A program made the translations under genes and the position numbers. Source: Thiohalorhabdus sp. Cl-TMA (GTDB lineage: Bacteria; Pseudomonadota; Gammaproteobacteria; Thiohalorhabdales; Thiohalorhabdaceae). Taken from it: a stretch of DNA of 64,000 bases. Below, one piece after another: positions 35,681-44,424 of this stretch. The notes under the pieces are model-generated. The model saw nothing but the letters and a program-made list of their open reading frames with translations, was not told where the DNA came from and did no database searches. The first letter of the stretch is position 1; every line of letters starts with the position of its first letter. The stretch is from assembly GCF_041821045.1 (NCBI RefSeq), contig NZ_JBGUAW010000001.1, forward strand, positions 310,001 through 374,000, given 5' to 3'.

Positions 35681-36061
35681 ATGGGCAACCTGTTTTACGA
35701 GGCGTCGGAGACGACCCCCGCCGTCATCCTGGATCGCGACCAGGGGCTCCTGGAGGTGCGCGGGGAGTCCTATCCGGAGAATGCCCTGGCGTTCTTCCAG
35801 CCGGTGGTGGAGGGAGTGGGGGGCTACCTGGCGCAGGGGAATCCGTCCCTGACCATCCGGATCGACCTGTCCTACCTCAATACCAGCAGCGTGAAGGCCC
35901 TCATGGATATCCTCGACCGGGCCGAGGAGGCCCATGAACGGGGCGCGGCCGTCGAGGTGGAATGGGTCTACGACGCCGAGAACGACCGCAGCCTGGAGAT
36001 GGCGGAAGAGCTGCGCGAGGATATGAGCCTTCCCTTCCGGGTTTCCCCGGTGAGCCGGTAA
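35681..36061 (+). CDS. siaC: SiaC switch protein
   Basis: A 126-residue DUF1987 protein. The segment SYLNTSSVKALMDILDRAE holds the phosphosite: Thr68 in LNTSS, identical in number to the described SiaC phosphosite. Unphosphorylated SiaC is known to bind and activate SiaD; phosphorylation by SiaB blocks this, and SiaA reverses it. The start at 35681 follows GGGGGAGGAAA. It lies between siaB and siaD. Confidence 0.92.
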   Translation: MGNLFYEASETTPAVILDRDQGLLEVRGESYPENALAFFQPVVEGVGGYLAQGNPSLTIRIDLSYLNTSSVKALMDILDRAEEAHERGAAVEVEWVYDAENDRSLEMAEELREDMSLPFRVSPVSR

Positions 36062-36083
36062 CCGTCCCTTCGGAGCTGGTGCC

Positions 36084-36806
36084 ATGACCAAGGAAAGCGA
36101 GGAGATCGCCAAGCGCCTGGCCGCGCTGGAGCGCGACCCGGCCTACCGGGACCATCCGCTCATGGCGGAGCTCAACCGCCTCGCGGAGCGCTTCTACAAG
36201 GTGGAGCGGCAGCTGCGCAAGGTCAGCCGCATCGGCGACCTGCTGCAGGCCCTGCTGCGTGAGGACAACGAGGCCTTCGAGCAGGCGGCGCTTACCGATC
36301 CGCTTACCGGCCTGCCCAACCGGCGCGCCATGCAGGAGCAGCTGGAGCTCGAGGCCGCCCGCGCCGAGCGGGAGGGAACTTGGCTCGTGGTGGGCATGGG
36401 GGACGTGGACCACTTCAAGGCCGTCAACGACAGCCATGGGCACGAAACCGGGGACACGGTGCTGCAGGAGGTGGCCAACCGCCTGGAGGGCGGCCTGCGG
36501 GAATACGACCAGTGCGCCCGCTGGGGCGGCGAGGAGTTCCTGGTTCTCTGCCCCGGCCTCTCGGCCGCCCAGGCGGTGCGTACCATGGAGCGGATCCGGG
36601 AGGCGGTCACCGGCGAGCCGGTGATGGGCGGAACGACGCCCATCCGCGTCAGCATCAGCTTTGGCGTGGCGGTGTATCAGCCCGGCGAGCAGGCGGACGA
36701 CCTTACCAGCCGGGCCGATGTGGCGCTCTACGAGGCCAAGCGCCAGGGCCGCAACCGCAGCGTCCTCGCGGGCGAGGACGCCCGCCATTTCTCCAGGGGC
36801 GACTAG
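36084..36806 (+). CDS. siaD: SiaD-type diguanylate cyclase
   Basis: A 240-residue soluble diguanylate cyclase that makes cyclic di-GMP. An N-terminal helix pair (residues 1-70, with KVERQLRKVSRIGDLLQALL) would be the SiaC-binding stalk. The GGDEF domain carries the active-site variant RWGGEEFLV at about residue 147. REYD five residues before GGEEF is an intact RxxD product-inhibition site. The start follows siaC by 22 bases. The 3' end overlaps the convergent siaA stop by four bases. Confidence 0.92.
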   Translation: MTKESEEIAKRLAALERDPAYRDHPLMAELNRLAERFYKVERQLRKVSRIGDLLQALLREDNEAFEQAALTDPLTGLPNRRAMQEQLELEAARAEREGTWLVVGMGDVDHFKAVNDSHGHETGDTVLQEVANRLEGGLREYDQCARWGGEEFLVLCPGLSAAQAVRTMERIREAVTGEPVMGGTTPIRVSISFGVAVYQPGEQADDLTSRADVALYEAKRQGRNRSVLAGEDARHFSRGD

Positions 36807-38887
36807 CCCCTTCGCCCGTCCGGCCCGGTCGCCCGGGGAGATGGCCGGAACCCCAGCACCGTCACGTCGTCCCGCTGTTCCCGCTCGCCCTGCCACTCGG
36901 CGAGGGCCTCGACCAGCGCGGCGCGCTGGTCCGCCAGGGAGGTCTCCGCCTGCTCCGCCAGCAGGGTCCGCAGCCGTTGCCGCCCGAACGGCAGCCCCTT
37001 GGGGCCCCCGCCCTGGTCCAGGAAGCCGTCCGTGGCCAGATAGAAGGTATCGCCCGCCTCCACCGCCACGTCGTGCTCCGTGAAGCGGTGCCCCGGGTCG
37101 GCGGCCCGGTAGCCGAGCCCGGTGCGGTCCCCCGCCCATTCCTCGATTTCGCCGGCCCGGGCCCGGTACAGGGAGAGCCGGGTGGCCGCGAAGCGGAGCG
37201 TGTCCGCTCCCGGCTCCCAGCGGCACAGCGCCATCTCCAGGCCGTTGTCCGAGCCGCGCGTATCGGCCCCGTCCGATTCAGGGTTGAGCATGTCCCGCAG
37301 CTCCCGGTTGAGGCTGGCCAGGATGGGCCCGGGACTGCGCAGTCCACCCCGGTCCACCGCGTGGTTGAAGGCGGAATGGGCGGCCATGACGGTGACCGCG
37401 CCGGGCACCCCGTGTCCGGTGCAGTCCATCACGCCGACCAGCAATCCGTCGCCTGCCTGCCGGATCACGTAGAGGTCGCCGCCCACCCGGTCGCGGGGCA
37501 GCCACAGGGCGAAGTGCTCCAGCGGCAGCCCCTCCAGGGACCCGGGTCCGGGCAGCAGCGCCTCCTGGATGCGCCGGGCGCTGCTGATGCTTTCCAGGAG
37601 CATGCGATTGGTGCGACCCAGTGCGGTGTTGGCCTCCTGGAGGTCCGCGGTGCGCTCACGGACCCGCTCCTCCAGGGAGCCCGTGTATTCCTGCACGGTG
37701 CGCGCCATGTTGTTGAAGGTGTGGGCCAGGGTGCCCAGCTCGTCGCGGCGGTCCTCCGGCAGCTGGGTGTCGTATTCGCCCCGGGCAACCCCTTCCGCGG
37801 CGCGGGCGAGCCCCGCCACCGGCTGCAGCAGGAAGCGGTTGAACAGGAGGCCGAGCAGGGCCAGGGCGAGCAGCAGGGCCACCACGAGCACCCCCGCCAC
37901 CGCCAGGAACTCCGGCCAGCCCAGCACCGCCTGGGGGTCTAGGCTGGCCAGGGTGAACCAGTCCAGCTCGGGCAGGTAGGCGAGCGCCGCCAGCCGGGGA
38001 CGCCCGTCCAGCGTCAAGGGAAAGGTGGCCAGCCGCTGCTCGCCGGTCCGGAGCCGTTCCATGTGCCGCCGGACGGCAGGCCGCTGTCCGTCCGGTATGT
38101 GTCCCCACAGGGCGGTCCGGCCCGCGCCCGTGCCGGTGACCTGGGCATTCAGGGCGATATTGTCCACGTTCTCATGGCCCTGGATGGCGCCCTTGCGGTT
38201 GAGGAGGATGGCCTGCAGGCCGGGTTCCTCGGTCTGCACGAACTGCCGCACGAAGTGGCTGATGTCCACGCCGGTGCCCGCCACCCCCAGCCGGGCGTCG
38301 CCGTCCCGCATGATGACGTTGAACCAGACCTTGGTCTCCCGCAGCTCCCGGTTGAAATCCACGTTCAGGTGGTAGGGAGCCTCCCCTTCCAGGGCGTCGA
38401 AGAACCAGCTGTCCTTGGGGTCGCTGCGGCTCAGGGTCTGGGTTATCCGCGGCGGCGCTTCGTCCCCGCCCTCCGGCCCCTTGAAGTAGTAGTGGCCGGA
38501 ATCCGCCAGGACCACGAAGTAGGAATCGCCGGAGAACAGGTCGCGGAGGGAGGCCAGCTCGTCGAGCGCCGCCGCCCGGGCGGCCGGGTCCTCCTCCGCA
38601 CGGGCCCAGCGCTGCACGGGCGGGGAATCGGCCAGGCGCCGGGCCAGGGTCAGCTCCCGCTGCATGAAGCCCTCCACCCGCGCCTTGTGGCCCAGTACGT
38701 AGCGCTCGGCCACGGAGTAGCCGAGCTTCTCGGCGATGTTGCCGCCCACCACGTAGAGCGAGCCCAGGCTCACCGCGCCGATGAGCAGGGACACCAGGGC
38801 AACCACCGCCAGGCTCCGGCCCCGGATGCCGAGTCCGGCGATCCGCCCTTGCCCGGAAGGCAACGCCGTTTCCGTCCGTTTCCCCAT
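36803..38887 (-). CDS. siaA: SiaA-type membrane PP2C phosphatase
   Basis: A 694-residue membrane protein. Transmembrane segments at about residues 24-48 and 322-348 enclose a periplasmic sensor domain of the dCache type (YFVVLADSGHYYF...DPKDSWFFDALEG). A HAMP domain follows, then a coiled-coil linker and a C-terminal SpoIIE/PP2C phosphatase with DRVGGDLY, MDCTGHGVPGA and YLATDGFLDQGG metal-binding motifs. It would dephosphorylate SiaC in response to an extracellular signal. In the known operon siaA is first and co-directional; here it is on the opposite strand and convergent with siaD. Confidence 0.92.
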   Translation of the reverse strand: MGKRTETALPSGQGRIAGLGIRGRSLAVVALVSLLIGAVSLGSLYVVGGNIAEKLGYSVAERYVLGHKARVEGFMQRELTLARRLADSPPVQRWARAEEDPAARAAALDELASLRDLFSGDSYFVVLADSGHYYFKGPEGGDEAPPRITQTLSRSDPKDSWFFDALEGEAPYHLNVDFNRELRETKVWFNVIMRDGDARLGVAGTGVDISHFVRQFVQTEEPGLQAILLNRKGAIQGHENVDNIALNAQVTGTGAGRTALWGHIPDGQRPAVRRHMERLRTGEQRLATFPLTLDGRPRLAALAYLPELDWFTLASLDPQAVLGWPEFLAVAGVLVVALLLALALLGLLFNRFLLQPVAGLARAAEGVARGEYDTQLPEDRRDELGTLAHTFNNMARTVQEYTGSLEERVRERTADLQEANTALGRTNRMLLESISSARRIQEALLPGPGSLEGLPLEHFALWLPRDRVGGDLYVIRQAGDGLLVGVMDCTGHGVPGAVTVMAAHSAFNHAVDRGGLRSPGPILASLNRELRDMLNPESDGADTRGSDNGLEMALCRWEPGADTLRFAATRLSLYRARAGEIEEWAGDRTGLGYRAADPGHRFTEHDVAVEAGDTFYLATDGFLDQGGGPKGLPFGRQRLRTLLAEQAETSLADQRAALVEALAEWQGEREQRDDVTVLGFRPSPRATGPDGRRG

Positions 38888-39078
38888 GTATTCCCCGCCC
38901 GCTCCGCGAATTCGCGCCTGGCGCGCCCCGCGAGTAGCGTAAGGGGGAAGCGGCTCCGGGTCGAGCGCCGCGGCATTTACGGATGCGATCCGGGAACGTC
39001 GGGGAATGGCCCAAGGGGGGCGCGGCTGTGTTACTGCTGGAAGGACAAGCCAAGCCGCACCTACCGGAGGAGGCCTCC

Positions 39079-39333
39079 ATGTCGGAAGAGCGGAACGAAT
39101 CCGCCGAGAACCTGGCGGCGCTGCGGCAGGAGCTCGCCGCCCAGCGGGCCGTGCTGGCGAGCCTGGCCACGCACCTGATCCTCACCGCCGACAACAAGCA
39201 TTCCATGCTCGAGCAGGTGTTCACCGAGGCCCTCGATAACGTGGAGCGCTCGGTGCCGCACACGGATACGGACCGGGAAGCCATTCTCGACAAGGTGCAC
39301 GAGCTGGCGGACCTGGTGCAGCACGGGGAGTAA
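39079..39333 (+). CDS. Small hypothetical protein beside siaA
   Basis: An 84-residue protein of unknown function with a strong GGAGGAGG site before the ATG at 39079. The sequence is charged and helical (LAALRQELAAQRAVLASLATHLILTADNKHSMLEQVFTEAL). It has no Cys, signal or membrane segment. It is divergent from siaA across about 190 bases. Translation signals and composition make it likely to be expressed. Confidence 0.65.
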   Translation: MSEERNESAENLAALRQELAAQRAVLASLATHLILTADNKHSMLEQVFTEALDNVERSVPHTDTDREAILDKVHELADLVQHGE

Positions 39334-39338
39334 GGGGC

Positions 39339-39590
39339 CGGAGCGACTCGCGGAGCCGGGGGCCGCTCCCACGATCCAGCTTCCATGCCGATGAAGGATT
39401 CCAGCGGGCTCGCGGGCTACTGGCCGATCCTGCTTTCCGGCTCACAAGGGCCTCTGTGGGAGCGGCCTCCGGCCGCGACCGCGATCAGCCCTGGCGCCTC
39501 ATCGGGCCTCGAGCCTATGCCATGGCTTTTTTCGGGGCCGGGAGGCCCCTCCTACAGGGCGCCATTGCCCACCGGCCCCTTTATGGGAGC
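39339..39590. repeat. Cluster of GGGAGCGGC-type palindromic repeats
   Basis: The gap between the small gene and putA holds several copies of a REP-like core: GGGGGCCGCTCCCACG near 39357-39373, TGTGGGAGCGGCCTCCGGCC near 39455-39475, GGGAGGCCCCTCCTACAGGG near 39540-39558, and TATGGGAGCGCC near 39582. The same GGAGCGGCC core forms the palindrome between queA and tgt. No protein gene is supported here. The cluster may act as a terminator region for putA on the minus strand or be a site of REP-associated mobility. Confidence 0.65.
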
Positions 39591-39593
39591 GCC

Positions 39594-42500
39594 CTATCCG
39601 TACCGACCTCCGAGCAGGGTGGCGTTGCCGCCCACGGCGGCGATGTTGTCGGTAACGGTCTTTTCGTGGAGGAAGCGGGTCAGGTAGTGGGGGCCGCCGG
39701 CCTTGGGACCGGTGCCGGAGAGCCCCCGGCCGCCGAAGGGCTGGACCCCCACCACGGAGCCGATGATGTCGCGGTTGATGTAGACGTTGCCGGCATTGGC
39801 CCGCTCGGCCACGTAGCGGGCGGTCTCCTCCACGCGGGAATGCACGCCCAGGGTCAGGCCGTAGCCGGTGCCGTTTATGGCGGCGATGACGCGGTCCAGC
39901 TCTCCGGCACGGTAGCGGACCACGTGGAGTATGGGGCCGAACACCTCGCCGGGCAGGGCCTCGAGCTCGGGCAGCTCGTAGATGCGGGGCCCGAAGAAGC
40001 TGCCGGGCGGCGCCCCGGGGAGCGGATCGGTCCAGGCCACCAGCCGCGCCTCGGCATCCAACCGCCGGGCGTGCTCCGCCAGCTCGGCGCGGGCGTTTTC
40101 GTCGATCACCGGCCCCAGATCCGTATCCAGCCGGGCGGGGTCGCCTACCCGGAGCTCCGCGGTGGCCCCGGCGATGGCCGCCAGCATGGCATCGGCCACC
40201 TCCTCCTGCAGGAACAGCACCCGCAGCGCCGAGCAGCGCTGGCCCGCGCTGTTGAAGGCGGAGCGCACCACGTCCCTGGCCACCTGCTCCGGCAGGGCGG
40301 AGCTGTCCGCGATCAGGGCGTTGACCCCGCCGGTCTCGGCGATCAAGGGCACCAGCGGCCCGTCGCGCTCGGCCAGGGCGTGCTGGATGTGCCGCGCCGT
40401 TCCGGTGCCGCCGGTGAGGGCCACTCCGGCCAGGCGCGGATCGCCGAGAATGGCCGGACCCAGCGCGCCGCTCGGCCCGGGCAGGAACTGCAGGGCGCTG
40501 TCGGGCACGCCTGCCTCCGCCAGCAGCTCGATGATGCGCATGGCGGTCAGGGGCGTGGCCCGCGCCGGCTTGGCCACCACCGTATTGCCCGCCACCAGGG
40601 CGGCGGCGATCTGCCCGGTGAAGATGGCGGCGGGGAAGTTCCAGGGGCTGATGCACAGGAATGCGCCGCGGCCCTCCGCCCGCAGCGCGTTGCGCTCGCC
40701 GGTGGGGCCCGGAAGGGGCCGCTCGGCGAGCTGATCGCGCGCCATGGCGGCGTAGTAGCGGCAGAAATCGGCGGCCTCGCGCACCTCGGCCAGGGCATCG
40801 GGCACGGTGCGGCCGCCCTCCCGGATGATGCGCGCCATGAGTCCGGCTCGCTCGGTCTCGATCCGGTCCGCCGCCCGCTCCAGTATCGAGGCCCGCTCCT
40901 CCACCGGCGTGCGGCACCAGGCCGGGAAGGCCTCGGCGGCCCCGGCCATGGCGGCCGTGGCCTGCTCCGCGCCCGCCTCGGCCACCGTGCCGGCGGTGAT
41001 GCGATGGTCCGCGGGGGCGGTGACCGCGTGCTCGGAGCCCGGAAGCCGACGGCCGTCGATGCGCGGCGTCGCCCGCCAGGGCGCTCCGGCCCAGGCCGTC
41101 CGGAGGGTGCCGTCCAGCTGCGCCAGCACGTCCGGATCGTCGCGCGGCAGGCCGGCGGAGTTGGCGCGGTCGGGATAGATATCGCGGGGCAGTGGCAGCG
41201 CCGGTCCCTCCGTGTCGCCCGAGCGCCAGGTCTCCACCGGGTCCGCGAGCAGCGCTTCCGGCTCGGCCCGCTTGTCGGCGATGCGGTTGATGAAGGAGGA
41301 ATTGGCGCCGTTCTCCAGGAGGCGGCGCACCAGGTAGGGCAGCAGCTCGCGGTGGCCCCCCACCGGTGCGTAGACCCGGCACGGCAGGCCCCAACCGTCC
41401 ACCACCGTGTCGTACAGCCCGGCACCCATGCCGTGGAGGCGCTGGAATTCGTAGTCGGCCTCCGCGCCCATGAGCTCGTAGACCGCGGCGATGGTGTGGG
41501 CGTTGTGGGTGGCGAACTGCGGGAAGACGCGCCCGCCCAGCTCGGCCAGCCGCCGGGCGCAGGCCAGGTAGGAGATGTCGGTGTGGGTCTTGCGGGTGAA
41601 CACCGGATAGTCGCTGAGCCCCTCCTGCTGGGCGCGCTTGATCTCCGTGTCCCAGTAGGCGCCCTTCACCAGCCGCACCGGGATGCGCGCGCCGCGCCGC
41701 CCGGCCTGCTCACCCACCCAGTCGAGCACCGGCAGGGCGCGCTTCTGGTAAGCCTGCACCGCCAGGCCCACCCCCTCCCAGTCCGCCAGCTCGGGATCGC
41801 GGAAGGCGGCCTCCAGCACGTCCAGAGAGGGCTCCAGGCGCTCCGCCTCCTCGGCGTCCACGGTCACCGGTATGCCTGCAGTGCGGGCACGGTAGAGCAG
41901 GTCCAGGAGCCGGGGCGTCAGCTCCTCGCGCACTCGCAGGCTCTGGGAGCGCTCGAAGCGGGGATGGAGGGCGGAGAGCTTGATGGAGATGCCCGGCCGG
42001 GCCAGCAGGGGCTGCCCGGCCTCCGTCGCCATGCCGGCGGCGTAGGCGGCGCGCCGATAGGCCGATATGTAGGCCTGGGCGTCCGTCTCGCTCACCGCCG
42101 CCTCGCCGAGCATGTCGAAGGAATGGCGGTAGCGCCGGTTCTCGCCGGTGCGGGCGCGCTGCAGGGCCTCGCCAATGTGGCGGCCCATGACGAACTGCCG
42201 GGCCAGGAGGTGCATGGCCTGCTTGAGGGCGCTGCGGACCACGGGCTCGCTGCTGCGGCCCAGGATGGGTCCGAGCAGGCCGCTCGGGCGGCTGTCGAGG
42301 CCCGGGCTCAGGCCGACCAGGCGCCCGGTGAGCATGAGCCCCCAGGTGGAGGCGTTTACCAGCAGGGAGGCGCTGTGGCCCAGGTGGCGGTCCCAGTCGG
42401 CGCTGCCGAGCTTGTCGTGGATGAGGCGGTCGGCGGTTTCGGTGTCGGGGATGCGCAGCAGCCCCTCCGCCAGGCACATGAGCAGCACCCCCTCCTGGCT

Positions 42501-42728
42501 GGAGAGGTCGTACTCGTGCAGGAAGCTGTCCAGCGGATTGGGGCGCTCCCGGATGCGCTCCACGAGGGTGGCGCCGCGCTCCCGGATGCGCTGCCGCGCC
42601 GGTTCGTCGAAGGCGGCGAGCTCCGCCAGCGTCTCCACGGCGGGCCCTTCGGGGGGCAGGTGGGCGGCGGTCACCGCCCGGCGGGCGGCGTCGCGCTCGG
42701 GCAGGGAAAGGCCGAGGATGGTGGGCAT
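39594..42728 (-). CDS. putA: Bifunctional proline dehydrogenase / glutamate-semialdehyde dehydrogenase
   Basis: A 1044-residue PutA that oxidises proline to glutamate through two active sites. The N-terminal FAD proline dehydrogenase has GISIKLSALHPRFE, PVRLVKGAYWDTEIKRAQ, and YPVFTRKTHTDISYLACA. The C-terminal aldehyde dehydrogenase has ISPWNFPAAIFTGQIAAALVAGNTVVAKPA, ALTGGTGTA, the catalytic Glu in ETGG and the catalytic Cys in SAGQRCSALR. No N-terminal ribbon-helix-helix repressor domain is visible, so this is a short, non-regulatory PutA. The start at 42728 (MPTILGLSL) was chosen; the frame remains open upstream into the metE-like gene. Proline use fits osmoprotectant turnover in a halophile. 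Confidence 0.97.
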   Translation of the reverse strand: MPTILGLSLPERDAARRAVTAAHLPPEGPAVETLAELAAFDEPARQRIRERGATLVERIRERPNPLDSFLHEYDLSSQEGVLLMCLAEGLLRIPDTETADRLIHDKLGSADWDRHLGHSASLLVNASTWGLMLTGRLVGLSPGLDSRPSGLLGPILGRSSEPVVRSALKQAMHLLARQFVMGRHIGEALQRARTGENRRYRHSFDMLGEAAVSETDAQAYISAYRRAAYAAGMATEAGQPLLARPGISIKLSALHPRFERSQSLRVREELTPRLLDLLYRARTAGIPVTVDAEEAERLEPSLDVLEAAFRDPELADWEGVGLAVQAYQKRALPVLDWVGEQAGRRGARIPVRLVKGAYWDTEIKRAQQEGLSDYPVFTRKTHTDISYLACARRLAELGGRVFPQFATHNAHTIAAVYELMGAEADYEFQRLHGMGAGLYDTVVDGWGLPCRVYAPVGGHRELLPYLVRRLLENGANSSFINRIADKRAEPEALLADPVETWRSGDTEGPALPLPRDIYPDRANSAGLPRDDPDVLAQLDGTLRTAWAGAPWRATPRIDGRRLPGSEHAVTAPADHRITAGTVAEAGAEQATAAMAGAAEAFPAWCRTPVEERASILERAADRIETERAGLMARIIREGGRTVPDALAEVREAADFCRYYAAMARDQLAERPLPGPTGERNALRAEGRGAFLCISPWNFPAAIFTGQIAAALVAGNTVVAKPARATPLTAMRIIELLAEAGVPDSALQFLPGPSGALGPAILGDPRLAGVALTGGTGTARHIQHALAERDGPLVPLIAETGGVNALIADSSALPEQVARDVVRSAFNSAGQRCSALRVLFLQEEVADAMLAAIAGATAELRVGDPARLDTDLGPVIDENARAELAEHARRLDAEARLVAWTDPLPGAPPGSFFGPRIYELPELEALPGEVFGPILHVVRYRAGELDRVIAAINGTGYGLTLGVHSRVEETARYVAERANAGNVYINRDIIGSVVGVQPFGGRGLSGTGPKAGGPHYLTRFLHEKTVTDNIAAVGGNATLLGGRYG

Positions 42729-42932
42729 GGCCGCTCCTGTGGATGCTCCTCGCACCCAGCGTGGGCCGATGGGCCGGGCCTGGCAACGGGGCGCGGCGCC
42801 GGGGAGCTTGACCCGGTTACCCGGCCATTCCACTTTGGAGGAAAGCCCCCGCACCCCGCCGGGCGATCCGCGCGGGCCTTCCCCGCCCGCTTCCCCGGCG
42901 GGCCGTGCCGCACCCCATGAGGAGGGAGCGTC

Positions 42933-44000
42933 ATGCCGGACTATTCCCCCTACGCGACGACCGTGGTCGGTGCCTACAGCGTGCCGCGCTGGTACGAGGC
43001 CCTGGAGATCGAGGTGGAGCGCGGTGAGCTGGATCGGGCGGACATGGAGAACGCCCAGTTCGTCGCCAGCCAAGCGGCCATTCTCGACCACGACACGGCG
43101 GGCATCGACATTCTCACCGGCGGCGAGATGCACCGGCGCACCAACAATCGCCACGCGCCGCCCAACGCCATGCTCAATTTCTTCTGGAACAAGCTGCCCG
43201 GCTTCTCGAAGGAGACCCGGCCCAAGCCCATCACCGAGCAGGATCCCAACGTCACCCATCCGGCGGCGGTGTGCACCGGTCCCATCGGCGACGCGGACCT
43301 CGGCCTGGTGGACGAGTATCGCATGGTCTCGCGGTTCGCCCGCGGCGCGGTGAAGGTCACCATGACCGGGCCGCACATGCTGGCCAAGGTGGCCATCGAC
43401 GAGCACTACGGCGACCTGGCAGCGATGATGCAGGACATCGCCAAGGTGATTAACCGCAACCTGAAGGACCTGGAGGCGGCGGGCTGCCGGTACGCGCAGA
43501 TCGACGAGCCGCTGTTCGCCATTGCCGACGACGCCGAGGTGGACGCCGCCGTCGATGCCATCAACCTGGCGGTGGACGGTCTTTCCAGCATGTCGGTGAT
43601 GGGCCACATCTGCCAGGGCAACTATGCGGTTGGCGAGGACTACGACGGCCAGATCGGCCACCGCTACTTCACCGGCCGCTATCCCGCGGACCGCATCAGC
43701 CGGATCAACTACGACGCCCTGCTGGTGGAGCACGACATGGTGGACGCCTACGAGGGCCTGCTCGGCGACAAGCGGCTGGCGGTGGGCGCCGTGGACGTCC
43801 AGGACTTCGACGTGGAATCCCCGGAGACCATCGTCGAGCGCATCCAGCGGCATTCGTGGCTGGCGCCGGAGCAGACCCTGATCACCAGTACCTGCGGGAT
43901 GAACCACCTGCCCCGGGACGTGGCCTTCGGCAAGCTGGAGGCCATGGTGGGCGCCAAGCGCATCCTCGGCGGCGAGGCTCGCCACCGGCGCGCAAGCTGA
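42933..44000 (+). CDS. Short cobalamin-independent methionine synthase-like methyltransferase
   Basis: A 355-residue protein equivalent to the C-terminal catalytic half of MetE. Zinc ligands are visible as His225 and Cys227 in GHICQGNY and Cys321 in STCGMNH. The N-terminal folate-binding half of ordinary MetE (about 750 residues) is missing. Such core-MetE proteins are thought to use a methyl donor other than methyl-folate-triglutamate, often with a partner. No DUF1852-type partner is adjacent. A GAGGAGGGAG site precedes the ATG at 42933. It is divergent from putA across 204 bases and is followed by the GrlR-like gene. Confidence 0.82.
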   Translation: MPDYSPYATTVVGAYSVPRWYEALEIEVERGELDRADMENAQFVASQAAILDHDTAGIDILTGGEMHRRTNNRHAPPNAMLNFFWNKLPGFSKETRPKPITEQDPNVTHPAAVCTGPIGDADLGLVDEYRMVSRFARGAVKVTMTGPHMLAKVAIDEHYGDLAAMMQDIAKVINRNLKDLEAAGCRYAQIDEPLFAIADDAEVDAAVDAINLAVDGLSSMSVMGHICQGNYAVGEDYDGQIGHRYFTGRYPADRISRINYDALLVEHDMVDAYEGLLGDKRLAVGAVDVQDFDVESPETIVERIQRHSWLAPEQTLITSTCGMNHLPRDVAFGKLEAMVGAKRILGGEARHRRAS

Positions 44001-44047
44001 CGACCGCCGGGCATCCTGAAACCCACCCGAGCCACAGGAGCGCTGCC

Positions 44048-44404
44048 TTGGATACCCAGGCCCTCTGGTCCGCCGTCTTCTCCGACGAAACCGGTCCCCA
44101 TTCCGGCGGGGTGATCCTGCTACAGCACGGCCACCTGCACGGGGGCGACAACAACTACCACTACCAGGGAAGCTACCGGGAGGAAGGCGGCAACATCACG
44201 CTCACCTTCTCCGCCACCCACTTCCACGGCGGACGCAACCACATCGCCGGGAATCGCGACGCGTTCACCCTGCACGTTTCCGGCCCCCTGGCCGAACGGG
44301 CCATGGAGCTCTGCGGCGAGCTGGAGGAGGATTCCGCCAAGAAGGTGACGGTGCGTCTACAGCGGGTGGCGGAGCTGCCCGTGCCCGGGCCGTCCACGGT
44401 CTAG
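44048..44404 (+). CDS. GrlR-like small regulatory-fold protein
   Basis: A 118-residue beta-rich protein whose opening (SAVFSDETGPHSGGVILLQHGHLHGGDNNYHYQGSY) follows the pattern of the GrlR fold, known from negative regulators of type III secretion, but also common as an orphan domain of unknown role. The start is a TTG at 44048 behind a CAGGAGCG site; there is no ATG for the first 80 residues. It begins 48 bases after the metE-like gene, probably co-transcribed. No type III secretion genes are present in the window. Confidence 0.65.
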   Translation: MDTQALWSAVFSDETGPHSGGVILLQHGHLHGGDNNYHYQGSYREEGGNITLTFSATHFHGGRNHIAGNRDAFTLHVSGPLAERAMELCGELEEDSAKKVTVRLQRVAELPVPGPSTV

Positions 44405-44424
44405 CCCCCGCCCCGGCTTGCGGT

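Noticed and set aside
34886-36112. Long N-terminal extension of the 85-residue hypothetical protein
   Set aside because: It is antisense to siaB and siaC; the ribosome site and sensible start are at 34885.
39456-42920. 1154-residue open frame on the plus strand
   Set aside because: It is the complement of putA, which has full catalytic motifs on the minus strand. High GC content leaves long open frames opposite real genes.
42729-43985. N-terminal extension of putA to 1463 residues
   Set aside because: The extension runs opposite the metE-like gene. The PutA-typical start is at 42728.
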